A stretch of DNA of 64,000 nt from NCBI RefSeq assembly GCF_003426735.1, contig NZ_QVON01000004.1, positions 62,001 to 126,000 on the forward strand, in the 5' to 3' direction. Positions within the stretch are counted from its first letter, which is position 1. Every line of letters begins with the position of its first letter. The position numbers and the translations under genes were made by a program. Source of the stretch: Arenibacter sp. P308M17. GTDB lineage: Bacteria > Bacteroidota > Bacteroidia > Flavobacteriales > Flavobacteriaceae. Of this stretch, positions 17,145-25,526 are shown piece after piece. The notes under the pieces were generated by a model. That model saw nothing but the letters and a program-made list of their open reading frames with translations. It was not told the DNA's origin and did no database searches.

Positions 17145-18386
17145 TTATATAAATTCGGATATAGCAAACCAGGTGGTCAGCAGTGAAAATAGGATAACCG
17201 CTATTAGCCCTAGATTGAGCTTAAGACCTGCCCTGTTATTCCCCATTAATTTTTGTCTATTGATCAATACAAACATTGGAACCGCTACTGCCGGCAGGAT
17301 ACAGGCTTGAAAAGCCTGGGAGAAAACCATTAGTGCCGGTGGCCTTTCCTCCAGAAAGACAGTTCCAAAGGCAAATACCATGGCTCCGAGCATTAAAGCT
17401 CTGGAAGATTTGGAATGAATATTTCTCGGAGTTCCCCTATAGTCTGCCAACAACCAGGGGGCTATGAGCACAATGGGAAAGATAGTGGAAAGTCCGGCTC
17501 CTGTAATCCCTATAATCAGTACAAAAGCCGCCAATTTACCTCCCAACGGCTCAAACAGGGATATCATTTCTACGGTATTGTCCAGTTTCATCCCGGAAAT
17601 ATGAAGGGTTCCTGCAGCAACCGCCATGATGATACCGCTCAAGAAAAGCATCATAAAAGCGGACACAAAGGCATCCGTCTTTTCCTTTTTTAAATCGTTT
17701 AAACCCCACCCCTTTTCTGCAACAACGGTACTTCTCATAACAAAAACAGCTGCAGAACAGGTGGTACCGGTAATGGCCGCAATGAGCCCCAATGCCCCGG
17801 GAGTGTTGGGAATACTAGGAATCATGCCCGATAGGATATCTGTCATGTCCGGACGGACCATGATAAAGACCACCATAAAGGAAAGTCCCATCAAGATGAC
17901 CAGAACGGTCAACACTTTTTCAAAAGCTTTATAACGTCCGAACCATAAAAAAAATGTCAGTATTGTTACAAAAAACAAGATGATCCATGCCCGGTGTATT
18001 ATAGTCCCGTTATACGCCAAGCGCACCCCTTCCTGCACCAGATCGGCCACTATGCCCATTACGCCCATAAGGGCCAATAATTCCCCTATGATCAATACAA
18101 GAATGATATAGAGCGAAAGTATCCAGCCCCATTTAAACTCCTGTTTAAAATTAAATAGCGCAGTCCTACCCGTCACCAAGGTTACTTTGCCATAGGCGAT
18201 CATTAGAACATAGGTAAAAATGCAGGAAAGCACTACGGCCCAAAAAAGGCCCATGCCAAACTCCGCGCCGGTCTTGGCCATGGTGGTAACGCTTCCCGTT
18301 CCAATATTGTACCCGATGAGGAATAAGCCGGGACCTACGGCACTTAGTCCCAAAAGGATTTTTTTAATTATCGATGTATTGCCCAT
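17145..18386 (-). CDS. Nramp-like transporter lacking the metal-binding motif
   Basis: 413 residues with about eleven hydrophobic helices and the Nramp start GPGLFLIGYN near residues 18-27. In metal-transporting Nramps helix 1 carries DPGN; here the aligned residues are GTGS (29-32). Helix 6 should carry MPH, but reads TTCSAAVFVMRS (about 204-215). Divalent-metal transport is therefore doubtful. It sits nine bases upstream of nagB and 80 after the nagA-like gene in a carbohydrate operon, so uptake of a sugar product is the better guess, by inference only. Confidence 0.8.
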   Translation of the reverse strand: MGNTSIIKKILLGLSAVGPGLFLIGYNIGTGSVTTMAKTGAEFGMGLFWAVVLSCIFTYVLMIAYGKVTLVTGRTALFNFKQEFKWGWILSLYIILVLIIGELLALMGVMGIVADLVQEGVRLAYNGTIIHRAWIILFFVTILTFFLWFGRYKAFEKVLTVLVILMGLSFMVVFIMVRPDMTDILSGMIPSIPNTPGALGLIAAITGTTCSAAVFVMRSTVVAEKGWGLNDLKKEKTDAFVSAFMMLFLSGIIMAVAAGTLHISGMKLDNTVEMISLFEPLGGKLAAFVLIIGITGAGLSTIFPIVLIAPWLLADYRGTPRNIHSKSSRALMLGAMVFAFGTVFLEERPPALMVFSQAFQACILPAVAVPMFVLINRQKLMGNNRAGLKLNLGLIAVILFSLLTTWFAISEFI

Positions 18387-18466
18387 AGTCTGCTATTTAT
18401 ATAATGAACCCATTTAATTTTCAACCAAGTACCCTAACATTCAACACTATAGAAATTCGCAACATG

Positions 18467-19684
18467 TTAATCTATGGAATGCACCAACTGTCCGGCTACA
18501 AATGTCTTTAGGATGACCATTTGATTATCCTCCATCTGAAAGAGAATAAGGTCTGCACGTTTACCCTGTCCTATTTCCCCCAGTCCGTCCAAAGAAAACA
18601 TCTTGGCGGGATTGGTACTTGCCATTTGTATGGCATCGGCCAGGGTACATTGTGTAAAATCCATAATTACCCCTACGCAAGCACTTATTGGTGACGCTGC
18701 CCCGGCCAGAACATTTTCCTTGGGTAATTTCACCACGTTGGGGGTCAGTAATAATGTACGTTCCCCACGGGTATACTCTCCCGGAGGCAGGCCCGCCAGA
18801 TCCAGGGCATCGGAGACCAAAATGGTTTTATCGGGGCCTTTTACCTTATAAAAACTCCGTACCTCTTCCTTGGTCAAATGAAATCCGTCCGCTATTAGAC
18901 TGGGAGCGATACGATCATCGGCCAATTGCGGCCAGATCGGGTTATGGTGCCTATTGATCTCGTTGGCACAGCCATTGCCCAAGTGGGTGGCCATTTTTGC
19001 CCCGGCATCTATGGCGCGTTTTATATCCTCTGCACTACCATTGTGATGTCCGAGTGCTACTACAATACCATTGGCCACACAATTGCGGATAAAGGGTATG
19101 GCCCCCTCCAATTCGGGAGCTAGGGTTATTATTTTTATACCATTGTTCGCTGCTTTCTGCAACTCCTTAAATTCCTCCCAGTCCGGGTTTTTAATATATT
19201 TCTCCAAATGTGCCCCCCTAAACCCTGAAATTGGCGATATATAGGGGCCTTCTAAATGGAACCCGGGAATGGATTTTCCTATCTCAGGATCCTTTTGTGC
19301 CTCGGCAAGAATTGTAAAATTCATTTTCATCCTATTGAAATCGCTGGTAATAATGGTCGGGAAATAAGTAGTTACGCCTGCCTTCCACAAGGCTTTTGTA
19401 GCCTTCCTTACCCCCTCCACCGTAAGATCCGGACCTGAAAAATCCACTCCCATATAGCCGTTGATCTGGACATCGACCAGACCGGGCGCTACATATACTT
19501 TGGAATCCCTGTCCCCATTGGCCAAGCGGTCGATTCCCGAAATTTTTCCGTCCGTAACCGATAGGGAGACCCAGCCCCCATCGGAATACAAAATACCCTC
19601 CATACCTTTTGGAGCAATAGACTGTGATATTCCCATATTATAAAAAAAGAAAAGTGCTAAAATTGATATATATTTAATTATCAT
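18467..19684 (-). CDS. nagA: exported N-acetylglucosamine-6-phosphate deacetylase-like amidohydrolase
   Basis: 405 residues, NagA-type TIM-barrel amidohydrolase. Metal and catalytic residues are visible: Glu in FHLEGPY (about 144), His in GHHNGS (about 211), His in THLGNG (about 230) and Asp in LVSDAL (about 289). Two features are odd. It begins with a signal-like peptide (MIIKYISILALFFFYNMGIS), placing it outside the cytoplasm, where GlcNAc-6-P does not occur. And the GREPG stretch that in E. coli NagA supplies a phosphate-binding Arg is replaced by INRHHNPIW. Its substrate may be an unphosphorylated acetamido sugar. Downstream of DUF1080 by 51 bases. Confidence 0.85.
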   Translation of the reverse strand: MIIKYISILALFFFYNMGISQSIAPKGMEGILYSDGGWVSLSVTDGKISGIDRLANGDRDSKVYVAPGLVDVQINGYMGVDFSGPDLTVEGVRKATKALWKAGVTTYFPTIITSDFNRMKMNFTILAEAQKDPEIGKSIPGFHLEGPYISPISGFRGAHLEKYIKNPDWEEFKELQKAANNGIKIITLAPELEGAIPFIRNCVANGIVVALGHHNGSAEDIKRAIDAGAKMATHLGNGCANEINRHHNPIWPQLADDRIAPSLIADGFHLTKEEVRSFYKVKGPDKTILVSDALDLAGLPPGEYTRGERTLLLTPNVVKLPKENVLAGAASPISACVGVIMDFTQCTLADAIQMASTNPAKMFSLDGLGEIGQGKRADLILFQMEDNQMVILKTFVAGQLVHSID

Positions 19685-19735
19685 AACAATATGTTGAATT
19701 AATAATTATCGGATCCTTGTCAATTCCATCGGAAA

Positions 19736-20563
19736 CTAACTTCCAGATTCAATTTTGCGAATCTTAATGTTCCGAAACCAGGCATCGTCCTTATGGTTTT
19801 GAAGGACAATATGTCCCTTTTTCTTATCCAAAAATCCTGGATAGTCCACAAACTTGCTTTTTTGGAAAAGGGAATCCAAATGTTGGGAACCAAATTCATA
19901 GGTAACCGCCATTTTCCCGTTGAGCCAGTGCTCTACCCTATTATTATTTACCACAATGCGACTGGAATTGAACATTCCGGCCGGCCTGACCTTTACATTT
20001 TCCGCAGCAATCATATCATAAAGACTAGCTGTATATTGGGAAGGCTTTAATTTTCCCGCGTAAAGTGTATCGGCATCATCCAATAACTGGTATTCAAATC
20101 CAAGGGCCGAATATGGGGAACCGAACTTTTTGGACATCTCTTCGGAAACATTGTACTTTAAACCTGTGTTGCCCGCTTTTAGTATTTTCCACTCAAAGTA
20201 CAATTCATAATTATCAAAGGTATCTACTGTCATTAGATCTCCCCCTTCCACGGGTTGGCCATCAGGTAGGGAAGGCACCTCTCCGCTATTCAATTTATGT
20301 ATGGCACCATCTTCAATTGTCCACAACTCGGTCTGAACATCATTCCTGCCCAAACCCCGCCAACCTTTAAACGATTCTCCATCAAATAGTAGTTCCCAAC
20401 CCTGCTGTTGCTCCAAAAAAGTTAAGTTATTGTGCAATTGCTCCCCAATCTTCATTGGTTCCTGCCTACTTTCCTCTTTATTTCTACAACCAATACATAA
20501 CAATCCCATTATGTAGACAATGGCAAATACACTACGCAGGCTATTCTTGTTATTCCCCATCAT
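19736..20563 (-). CDS. DUF1080 (3-keto-disaccharide hydrolase family) lipoprotein
   Basis: A lipoprotein (lipobox region MGLLCIGC) followed by a DUF1080 jelly-roll domain: WELLFDGESFKGWRGLGRN, the GGDLMTVDTFDNYELYFEW strand pair, NTGLKYNV, and C-terminal GHIVLQNHKDDAWFRNIKIR. Pfam links DUF1080 to hydrolysis of 3-keto-glycosides. The ATG at 20563 overlaps the stop of the upstream Gfo/Idh gene as TAATG; a second ATG follows at 20560. Tight coupling to a Gfo/Idh/MocA oxidoreductase supports an oxidise-then-cleave role in the periplasm. Confidence 0.88.
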   Translation of the reverse strand: MMGNNKNSLRSVFAIVYIMGLLCIGCRNKEESRQEPMKIGEQLHNNLTFLEQQQGWELLFDGESFKGWRGLGRNDVQTELWTIEDGAIHKLNSGEVPSLPDGQPVEGGDLMTVDTFDNYELYFEWKILKAGNTGLKYNVSEEMSKKFGSPYSALGFEYQLLDDADTLYAGKLKPSQYTASLYDMIAAENVKVRPAGMFNSSRIVVNNNRVEHWLNGKMAVTYEFGSQHLDSLFQKSKFVDYPGFLDKKKGHIVLQNHKDDAWFRNIKIRKIESGS

Positions 20564-21555
20564 TATAATACAACGGATTCCCAATTCCCTGAAACTATTG
20601 ATTTTTGAATGGCTTCCAATACCGCAATACCATGAATAATGCTCTCGTGGCTTCGCGGTTCCTTTCCGGTGCTGAACATATTTACCATATCCACATAATT
20701 CTTATCGGGATCAACGGGCTTTATACGCGACTTTAATTCCACCACCCCCTCATCGGTCTCCACAAAATTTTGCCAGCCGTACTTTTTGGTAGTAATCACC
20801 AAGGTGGCCATTCTTCCATTTTCAAATATTAAACTGGCGCTACTGTTCAAATTCTCCTTTTCATTCAGGTTGAATCTGGCGGAAACAATTTTTTCGTCAA
20901 AAAGATAGATCAGAGGCTCTACCAAATGCACTCCATAGAAAAAAAAGCCTCCATAAATGGAATTGATATCGGCCTTGCCGTAACTGGTTATTTGATTTAC
21001 CTCTTTCATTCCCGCCAATTGGCTACGCATATCGTCCGTAGCGTAGCTATGGGCTATGGAACTATAGGATGTTACCGGGGTACCAAGGGTCCTTGCCATT
21101 TCCAGAAATGTTCTTGCAGCCGCACTACTATAACAAAATGGTTTGTCTATAAAAGTAGGTATCCCCTTTTTGACAAAGGGGAGGGCGGCATCCAAGTGTA
21201 GGTCGCCATACCGATGATCAACGATCAATGCATCTATCTTTCCCATCATTTCCGATGGATCTTTTACAATAACGGGAATACTACCCTTGGTCTTGGCATT
21301 TTGGGCAAATTCCTCTTTTTCCCCCCAAACATATTTAACCTCCCAACCCGGAAATTTTTTATCCACATTGAACATTTTCCCGAAACCTATGGTATGTGAA
21401 TTTTCGGCACCAATGATACCAATTATCTTATTTTTTAGCCCCGGGGATTTTCCAGGCTTTAATTGGGAAAACAAAGTAGATGGTATGGACAGGGCCAAGG
21501 TTGAAAGTGCCGCCCCTTTTCCTATTTTCTCTAAAAATGATCTTCTGTTCGTCAT
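20563..21555 (-). CDS. Tat-exported Gfo/Idh/MocA-like protein, divergent active site
   Basis: 330 residues. A Tat-type signal (NRRSFLEKIGKGAALS) predicts folded export with cofactor. The Rossmann start reads IGIIGAENSHTIGFG rather than GxGxxG, and the usual EKP motif is IDKPF (Asp for Glu, near residue 138). Cofactor binding is therefore altered but may persist. It is ten bases downstream of the second Gfo/Idh gene and overlaps the DUF1080 start, so the three are one translation-coupled block. Probable sugar oxidoreductase or a partner subunit. Confidence 0.85.
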   Translation of the reverse strand: MTNRRSFLEKIGKGAALSTLALSIPSTLFSQLKPGKSPGLKNKIIGIIGAENSHTIGFGKMFNVDKKFPGWEVKYVWGEKEEFAQNAKTKGSIPVIVKDPSEMMGKIDALIVDHRYGDLHLDAALPFVKKGIPTFIDKPFCYSSAAARTFLEMARTLGTPVTSYSSIAHSYATDDMRSQLAGMKEVNQITSYGKADINSIYGGFFFYGVHLVEPLIYLFDEKIVSARFNLNEKENLNSSASLIFENGRMATLVITTKKYGWQNFVETDEGVVELKSRIKPVDPDKNYVDMVNMFSTGKEPRSHESIIHGIAVLEAIQKSIVSGNWESVVL

Positions 21556-21565
21556 ATATTTTTTA

Positions 21566-22918
21566 TTATAATTTCATTTCCCAGCCGTTTTCATAAGACC
21601 GGCTCCATAATTTCTGTGCATCGCTATCCTGCAAAATATGCCCGTTATCGGCATCTATATTCAAAGACCTCCCCGTACGCTGCGCAATATTCCCCAATTG
21701 CACCAACAAGGTACTTTTATGACCGGAGTCTATGTCCGCATTAAGGCTGGCCCCGTTTAGGATGGCATCGAACATATTTTGTATGTGCAGGGCATCCAAG
21801 AGTTCGGCCGGATTGGATTTATTCCTGGGATCTATTTCCTGGGTATTCTTAACTTCTTTCACCATTTTACCCTCCAAATCAAAAATGGTATAGCTATTGC
21901 CACCTGGTATTAGCATACTTCCGTTTTCCCCATAGAACATAACGCCGACCGCATTCCCTTCAATAGGCTTGCCATTACAGCTCCTACCTTCCCAGGACAT
22001 GGACAAGCCTTCGGCAAAATCCAAATTGATCACTTGGGTATCCGGTGTCTCCCAATCGTCCTGATATCTATACCTACCGCCATTGGAGCTAACCCTTATG
22101 GGATAGTCCACCTGCATGCCCCAACGCAGCAGGTCTATCATATGGGTACCATTGTTAAGGGCTTCCCCTGTTCCCCAATGCCATAACCAATGCCAATTAT
22201 AATGTACGATATTGTCCTTATACCTCATCCTAGGTGCCGGACCTTGCCAAAGTTCCCAATCCAACCAATCGGGTACCCCAACTTCCTTCCCGACCCCTAT
22301 GGACTGACGGTTATTGGTGTACCATCCTTTACCAAAATACACCCTACCAATGGCACCGGACTTCAAGGCCTTTATCCCTTCTACCACATTGGGCCATGAT
22401 CTTCGCTGGTTTCCCATTTGTATTACCTTCCCGTATTTTTTAGCGGCCTGTACCAAAATTTCCCCTTCATTGGGGTTGTGGCTACATGGTTTTTCCACAT
22501 AAACGTGTTTGCCTGCTTCCATGGCCAGGAGCGATGCAGGGGCATGCCAATGATCCGGTGCGGCGATCACTATGGCGTCTACGTCCCTGCTTTCCAAGGA
22601 TTTTCGAAAATCCGCATAGGTCTTCGGCTTCCTATCCTGCCTATCCTTTAAGGAATCCAAACATTTAAGGACAACTCTGCTGTCCACATCACAAAGATGG
22701 ATCACCTCGGAATTCTTCTGACTTGCAAAATTTTGGGCCAGGGCATTTCCCCTACTATTGACCCCCATCATGGAGACATTGATACGATCATTGGCCCCTA
22801 GAATACGGGCATAACTTTTGGCACTAAATTGGGGAAGGATTCCGGCCGTAGCTATGAAGGCGGAACTGGCTGCGGTTTTTTTAATAAAACTTCTTCTTGA
22901 ACTTGAATTTGATTTCAT
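21566..22918 (-). CDS. Tat-exported Gfo/Idh/MocA oxidoreductase
   Basis: 450 residues with a classic twin-arginine signal (SSRRSFIKKTAASSAF). The Rossmann domain starts VSMMGVNSRGNALAQ, a GxNxRG form common in exported members, with VEKPCSHNPNE as the EKP catalytic motif near residue 140 and the WHWLWHWGTGEALNNGTHMIDL segment typical of this Bacteroidota group. It should oxidise or reduce a sugar hydroxyl/keto group with NAD(P) carried through Tat. Upstream of the 330-residue paralogue in the LacI operon. Confidence 0.9.
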   Translation of the reverse strand: MKSNSSSRRSFIKKTAASSAFIATAGILPQFSAKSYARILGANDRINVSMMGVNSRGNALAQNFASQKNSEVIHLCDVDSRVVLKCLDSLKDRQDRKPKTYADFRKSLESRDVDAIVIAAPDHWHAPASLLAMEAGKHVYVEKPCSHNPNEGEILVQAAKKYGKVIQMGNQRRSWPNVVEGIKALKSGAIGRVYFGKGWYTNNRQSIGVGKEVGVPDWLDWELWQGPAPRMRYKDNIVHYNWHWLWHWGTGEALNNGTHMIDLLRWGMQVDYPIRVSSNGGRYRYQDDWETPDTQVINLDFAEGLSMSWEGRSCNGKPIEGNAVGVMFYGENGSMLIPGGNSYTIFDLEGKMVKEVKNTQEIDPRNKSNPAELLDALHIQNMFDAILNGASLNADIDSGHKSTLLVQLGNIAQRTGRSLNIDADNGHILQDSDAQKLWSRSYENGWEMKL

Positions 22919-22976
22919 GCTATCCAGATTTGATCGTTATTAACTTTATTTATTTCGTATGTCATTTAAAATGGGG

Positions 22977-24050
22977 CTAATATAGGCCCGAAAACTCCAT
23001 CCCTAGGGCATTGATCTCCTCATCGGAGATTTCTCCCGAGCACACCAATGTCCGAAAAGCAAAACGAACCGACTCCCCTTTCTTCAAACTCAGATCCATA
23101 GTTTCCTTGCCTTCCGAAAATACATTTTGACCCAGTGGATTTATGGCAAATAGACCGTAGCCCCTCGCGTGCCAATAGGCCGGATATCCCGGATTCTCTT
23201 TATGGTCCAGAATCACCACGGCAACTTTCCCCTCCTTATAGTTTCCAAAGAGTTTCATCCATTTGGCCCTGGTTCCCCATACATCTTCACCTCTAATACC
23301 TTCACTACTTAAATAATCCCCGGAAACCGCATCGTTGTTAATGACTTTGATCGTCTCCGGATTTCCGTGCGTATCGGTTAGCGTTAGCGGATCATCGGAT
23401 GGCAATTCCAGTTCACGACTTAGCCTAATGGCAAACATCCCCTCTTTGGTATCCTTGAACAGGATATCCTCCTGGGCCGTTAAGATACTGATCCAATCTA
23501 TAATCCTTATCCTCCCCTGGTCTATAAATTGAAGTTCAATTTCTTCCTTTATCTGGGTACGCCCCTGCGCTTCCCAATGGGTCCGGACCCGTATCGTTCC
23601 CTGGGCATCCTTGGCATGGGCCTCAACAACCTCCTGATGCCTGATAACACCACTAAATGGCTTGCGCTCTTCCGGGGTGGCTTCTGAATGCCCCCAATAA
23701 TCAATTCCGTTCACATCTCCATAATTCATCCACATCCCTATGTGGTGCGGATGGTCCGCACGTTCTCCGGCCACTGTCTTCAAAGGATATTTGCGTGTTA
23801 TCTCCGTGCCTTCCGAAGTCGTTATGGGCCATAAACACGGTTTCATAATATTGTCGGGATAGATGTAAGAAGTAAATAATTCATCCCCAAAGTAGACATT
23901 CACTTTTTGTTCCGACACCTTATTTTCTACCCTAACACCAGGTTTTTCGGTTTCCTGCAGGCCACTTACATCCTTCTTTTTGGACTTGCCATTTCCACAA
24001 GAAGCGAAAAAGAACAATAACACCAAATAACCAAGTTTTCGTATTCCCAT
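22977..24050 (-). CDS. DUF6807 (PmoA-like) lipoprotein
   Basis: 357 residues. The lipobox (VLLFFFASCGNGK) predicts a periplasm-facing lipoprotein. The mature domain matches DUF6807, which databases also call methane oxygenase PmoA: SYIYPDNIMKPCLWPITTSEG, DHPHHIGMWMNYGDVNGIDYWGH and NPGYPAYWHARGYGLFAINPLG. Methane oxidation is not implied; in Bacteroidota these genes travel with Gfo/Idh and DUF1080 genes in sugar clusters. The His-rich DHPHHIG stretch could bind a metal. First structural gene after the LacI regulator, 66 bases downstream of it. Confidence 0.85.
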   Translation of the reverse strand: MGIRKLGYLVLLFFFASCGNGKSKKKDVSGLQETEKPGVRVENKVSEQKVNVYFGDELFTSYIYPDNIMKPCLWPITTSEGTEITRKYPLKTVAGERADHPHHIGMWMNYGDVNGIDYWGHSEATPEERKPFSGVIRHQEVVEAHAKDAQGTIRVRTHWEAQGRTQIKEEIELQFIDQGRIRIIDWISILTAQEDILFKDTKEGMFAIRLSRELELPSDDPLTLTDTHGNPETIKVINNDAVSGDYLSSEGIRGEDVWGTRAKWMKLFGNYKEGKVAVVILDHKENPGYPAYWHARGYGLFAINPLGQNVFSEGKETMDLSLKKGESVRFAFRTLVCSGEISDEEINALGMEFSGLY

Positions 24051-24116
24051 AATATTTGTTTCCAGTTTAAAGAAAGTTACTTGACCCTTCCCAATTTATG
24101 CTATTTGGCAAGACCC

Positions 24117-25184
24117 TTATTGAAAATTAATATAATAATCCACGTTCTCTTTTATAATTATATCCAAAGGCACATACTGAATGGGGTTGGGCGACTTCTT
24201 GTAAACAAAAAAATCGAACAGCACCTTTACAGCGGTTACTCCCTGAAATACGGGTCTTTGTGAAATAATATAATCGATATTTCCATTTTTTAACTCGGCC
24301 ACATTCCCTGGAACAAGATCAAATCCGACCACCTTTAGTTCCAACCTGTGAAAGGCGTGGTACCTAGAAATAATGTGGGCCCTGGAGTTGGAAACAAAAA
24401 CACCTTTGGTCCCGGGATTCTTAATATAATAGGTGGTCAGTTCCCTGTTCACCTCGATCTCCGTGGTGGAGGGGATCGTAATGGAATTTATATTTCTCCC
24501 TGTCTGGGGTTCATTTTGCTTGAAATAATCCCTGAAACCGTTTTCCACAACGGCGGTATGGGCGCTATTCTCAAACCCCTTGACCATATTCACTATTAGG
24601 ATGTCGTCTGAAGGACCCAAGACCGAATTCAACAATTTTCCGGCTATGTATCCGCTGCCCTTTAGATCGGGCCCAATGTAGCTTAGATTTTTTTTGTTTT
24701 TGATGTTGGCATCTATAAAGACATAAGGAATATTCCTTTCTTCCAATTTCGTTATGAATTCCAGACTTTCCTTTTCAAACAGCGGTGCCAAAATTACGCC
24801 ACTTGGATTCTTGTCCAGAATGGCACTGGCATTTTTAACAAAACTGGATTCGTCGAACAAACTGTACTGGTAAGTGTATAGCTCCATACCAAAATCCCTA
24901 AATCCCTCCACTCCCTGATCTACCCCTATTTTTGGTAATGACCAATAACTTTCCGTGGTAACCGCTTCCGGAAACAGGCTGCACACCGTAAACTGCCTTC
25001 CCAAAGCCAAGGTTCTAGCCAGGAGATTGGGATTAAAATCCAATTTGTCTATGGCCTCTTCCACTTTTTTTCTTTTGGCATGGGACACCTTACCCCTATT
25101 GTGCAAAACCCTGTCTATGGTTCCTATGGAAACATTGGCATAGTTTGCCAGGTCCTGAATGGTGGTCTTTTTGTTTTTTGCCAT
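24117..25184 (-). CDS. LacI-family transcriptional regulator
   Basis: 355 residues: an N-terminal LacI helix-turn-helix (TIQDLANYANVSIGTIDRVLHNRG, residues about 8-31) and a periplasmic-binding-protein-like sensor (about 65-355) with GVILAPLFEKES, YVFIDANI and VVGFDLVPGN, of the subfamily that senses sugars. It is the first gene of the operon ending at nagB. A perfect TGTG-type palindrome and a -7 box lie 48-68 bases before its ATG, so autoregulation together with the whole operon is likely. Confidence 0.93.
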   Translation of the reverse strand: MAKNKKTTIQDLANYANVSIGTIDRVLHNRGKVSHAKRKKVEEAIDKLDFNPNLLARTLALGRQFTVCSLFPEAVTTESYWSLPKIGVDQGVEGFRDFGMELYTYQYSLFDESSFVKNASAILDKNPSGVILAPLFEKESLEFITKLEERNIPYVFIDANIKNKKNLSYIGPDLKGSGYIAGKLLNSVLGPSDDILIVNMVKGFENSAHTAVVENGFRDYFKQNEPQTGRNINSITIPSTTEIEVNRELTTYYIKNPGTKGVFVSNSRAHIISRYHAFHRLELKVVGFDLVPGNVAELKNGNIDYIISQRPVFQGVTAVKVLFDFFVYKKSPNPIQYVPLDIIIKENVDYYINFQ

Positions 25185-25231
25185 AGAAAATAAACTTACC
25201 TAATTATATGTGCTTAAATAAATTAAAAAAG

Positions 25232-25245
25232 TGTGTGCGCACACA
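25232..25245. promoter_or_regulatory. LacI-type operator, perfect 14 bp palindrome
   Basis: TGTGTGCGCACACA is a perfect palindrome with the central CG expected of LacI-family sites. It lies 48 bases before the lacI ATG and overlaps the end of the TATATTTG box on the minus strand, so a bound repressor would cover the transcription start. Confidence 0.75.
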
Positions 25246-25251
25246 AATATA
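25244..25251 (-). promoter_or_regulatory. TAnnTTTG -7 box of the lacI operon
   Basis: On the minus strand TATATTTG matches the Bacteroidota -7 box exactly and runs straight into the operator palindrome. No clear TTG is visible at -33. Confidence 0.6.
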
Positions 25252-25320
25252 AAAATAATTGCGATATGAGCGAGTTATTATGGAAATTTTAGATTCTGTT
25301 ACAGTGTTTATTTATATAAA

Positions 25321-25334
25321 TGTGTAAGCACACA
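25321..25334. promoter_or_regulatory. second LacI-type operator
   Basis: TGTGTAAGCACACA keeps both TGTGT and ACACA arms of the first site with a different 4-base centre, 89 bases away start to start. Paired sites at this spacing would suit repressor looping. A further half-site, TGTGCTTA, lies at 25209-25216. Confidence 0.6.
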
Positions 25335-25526
25335 CTTTTAATAAAACAATATAATTACATTTTACCTGACCGGGAAAGGCCCGTAGGAAGGGTTTTTGGA
25401 ACGGAATTAAATTCCTTGACAATAACCGTTCGATAAGTGGGCAGTGAAATCCATTTTTTTGCCGGTCGTAAACTGCCATTGGCAACTGAAAATACCCAAA
25501 GTTTCATGGAAACCAATCCCGATAAC

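Larger units (their letters stand above)
25185..25526. other. 342-base intergenic region with regulatory sites and a dispersed repeat fragment
   Basis: The half nearest lacI (25207-25334) holds the operator-like sites and -7 box listed separately. The half nearest the CDP-alcohol gene (25439-25490) carries a fragment with GCAGTGAAATCCATTTTTTT and GTAAACTGCCA that recurs near 58218-58262 and belongs to the low-complexity intergenic repeats of this genome. I see no gene here. Confidence 0.6.

Noticed and set aside
17145-18386. Manganese transporter MntH
   Set aside because: DPGN and MPH metal ligands are absent.
22977-24050. Methane monooxygenase subunit (PmoA)
   Set aside because: The database label PmoA for DUF6807 is misleading; this is a soluble lipoprotein in a sugar operon.
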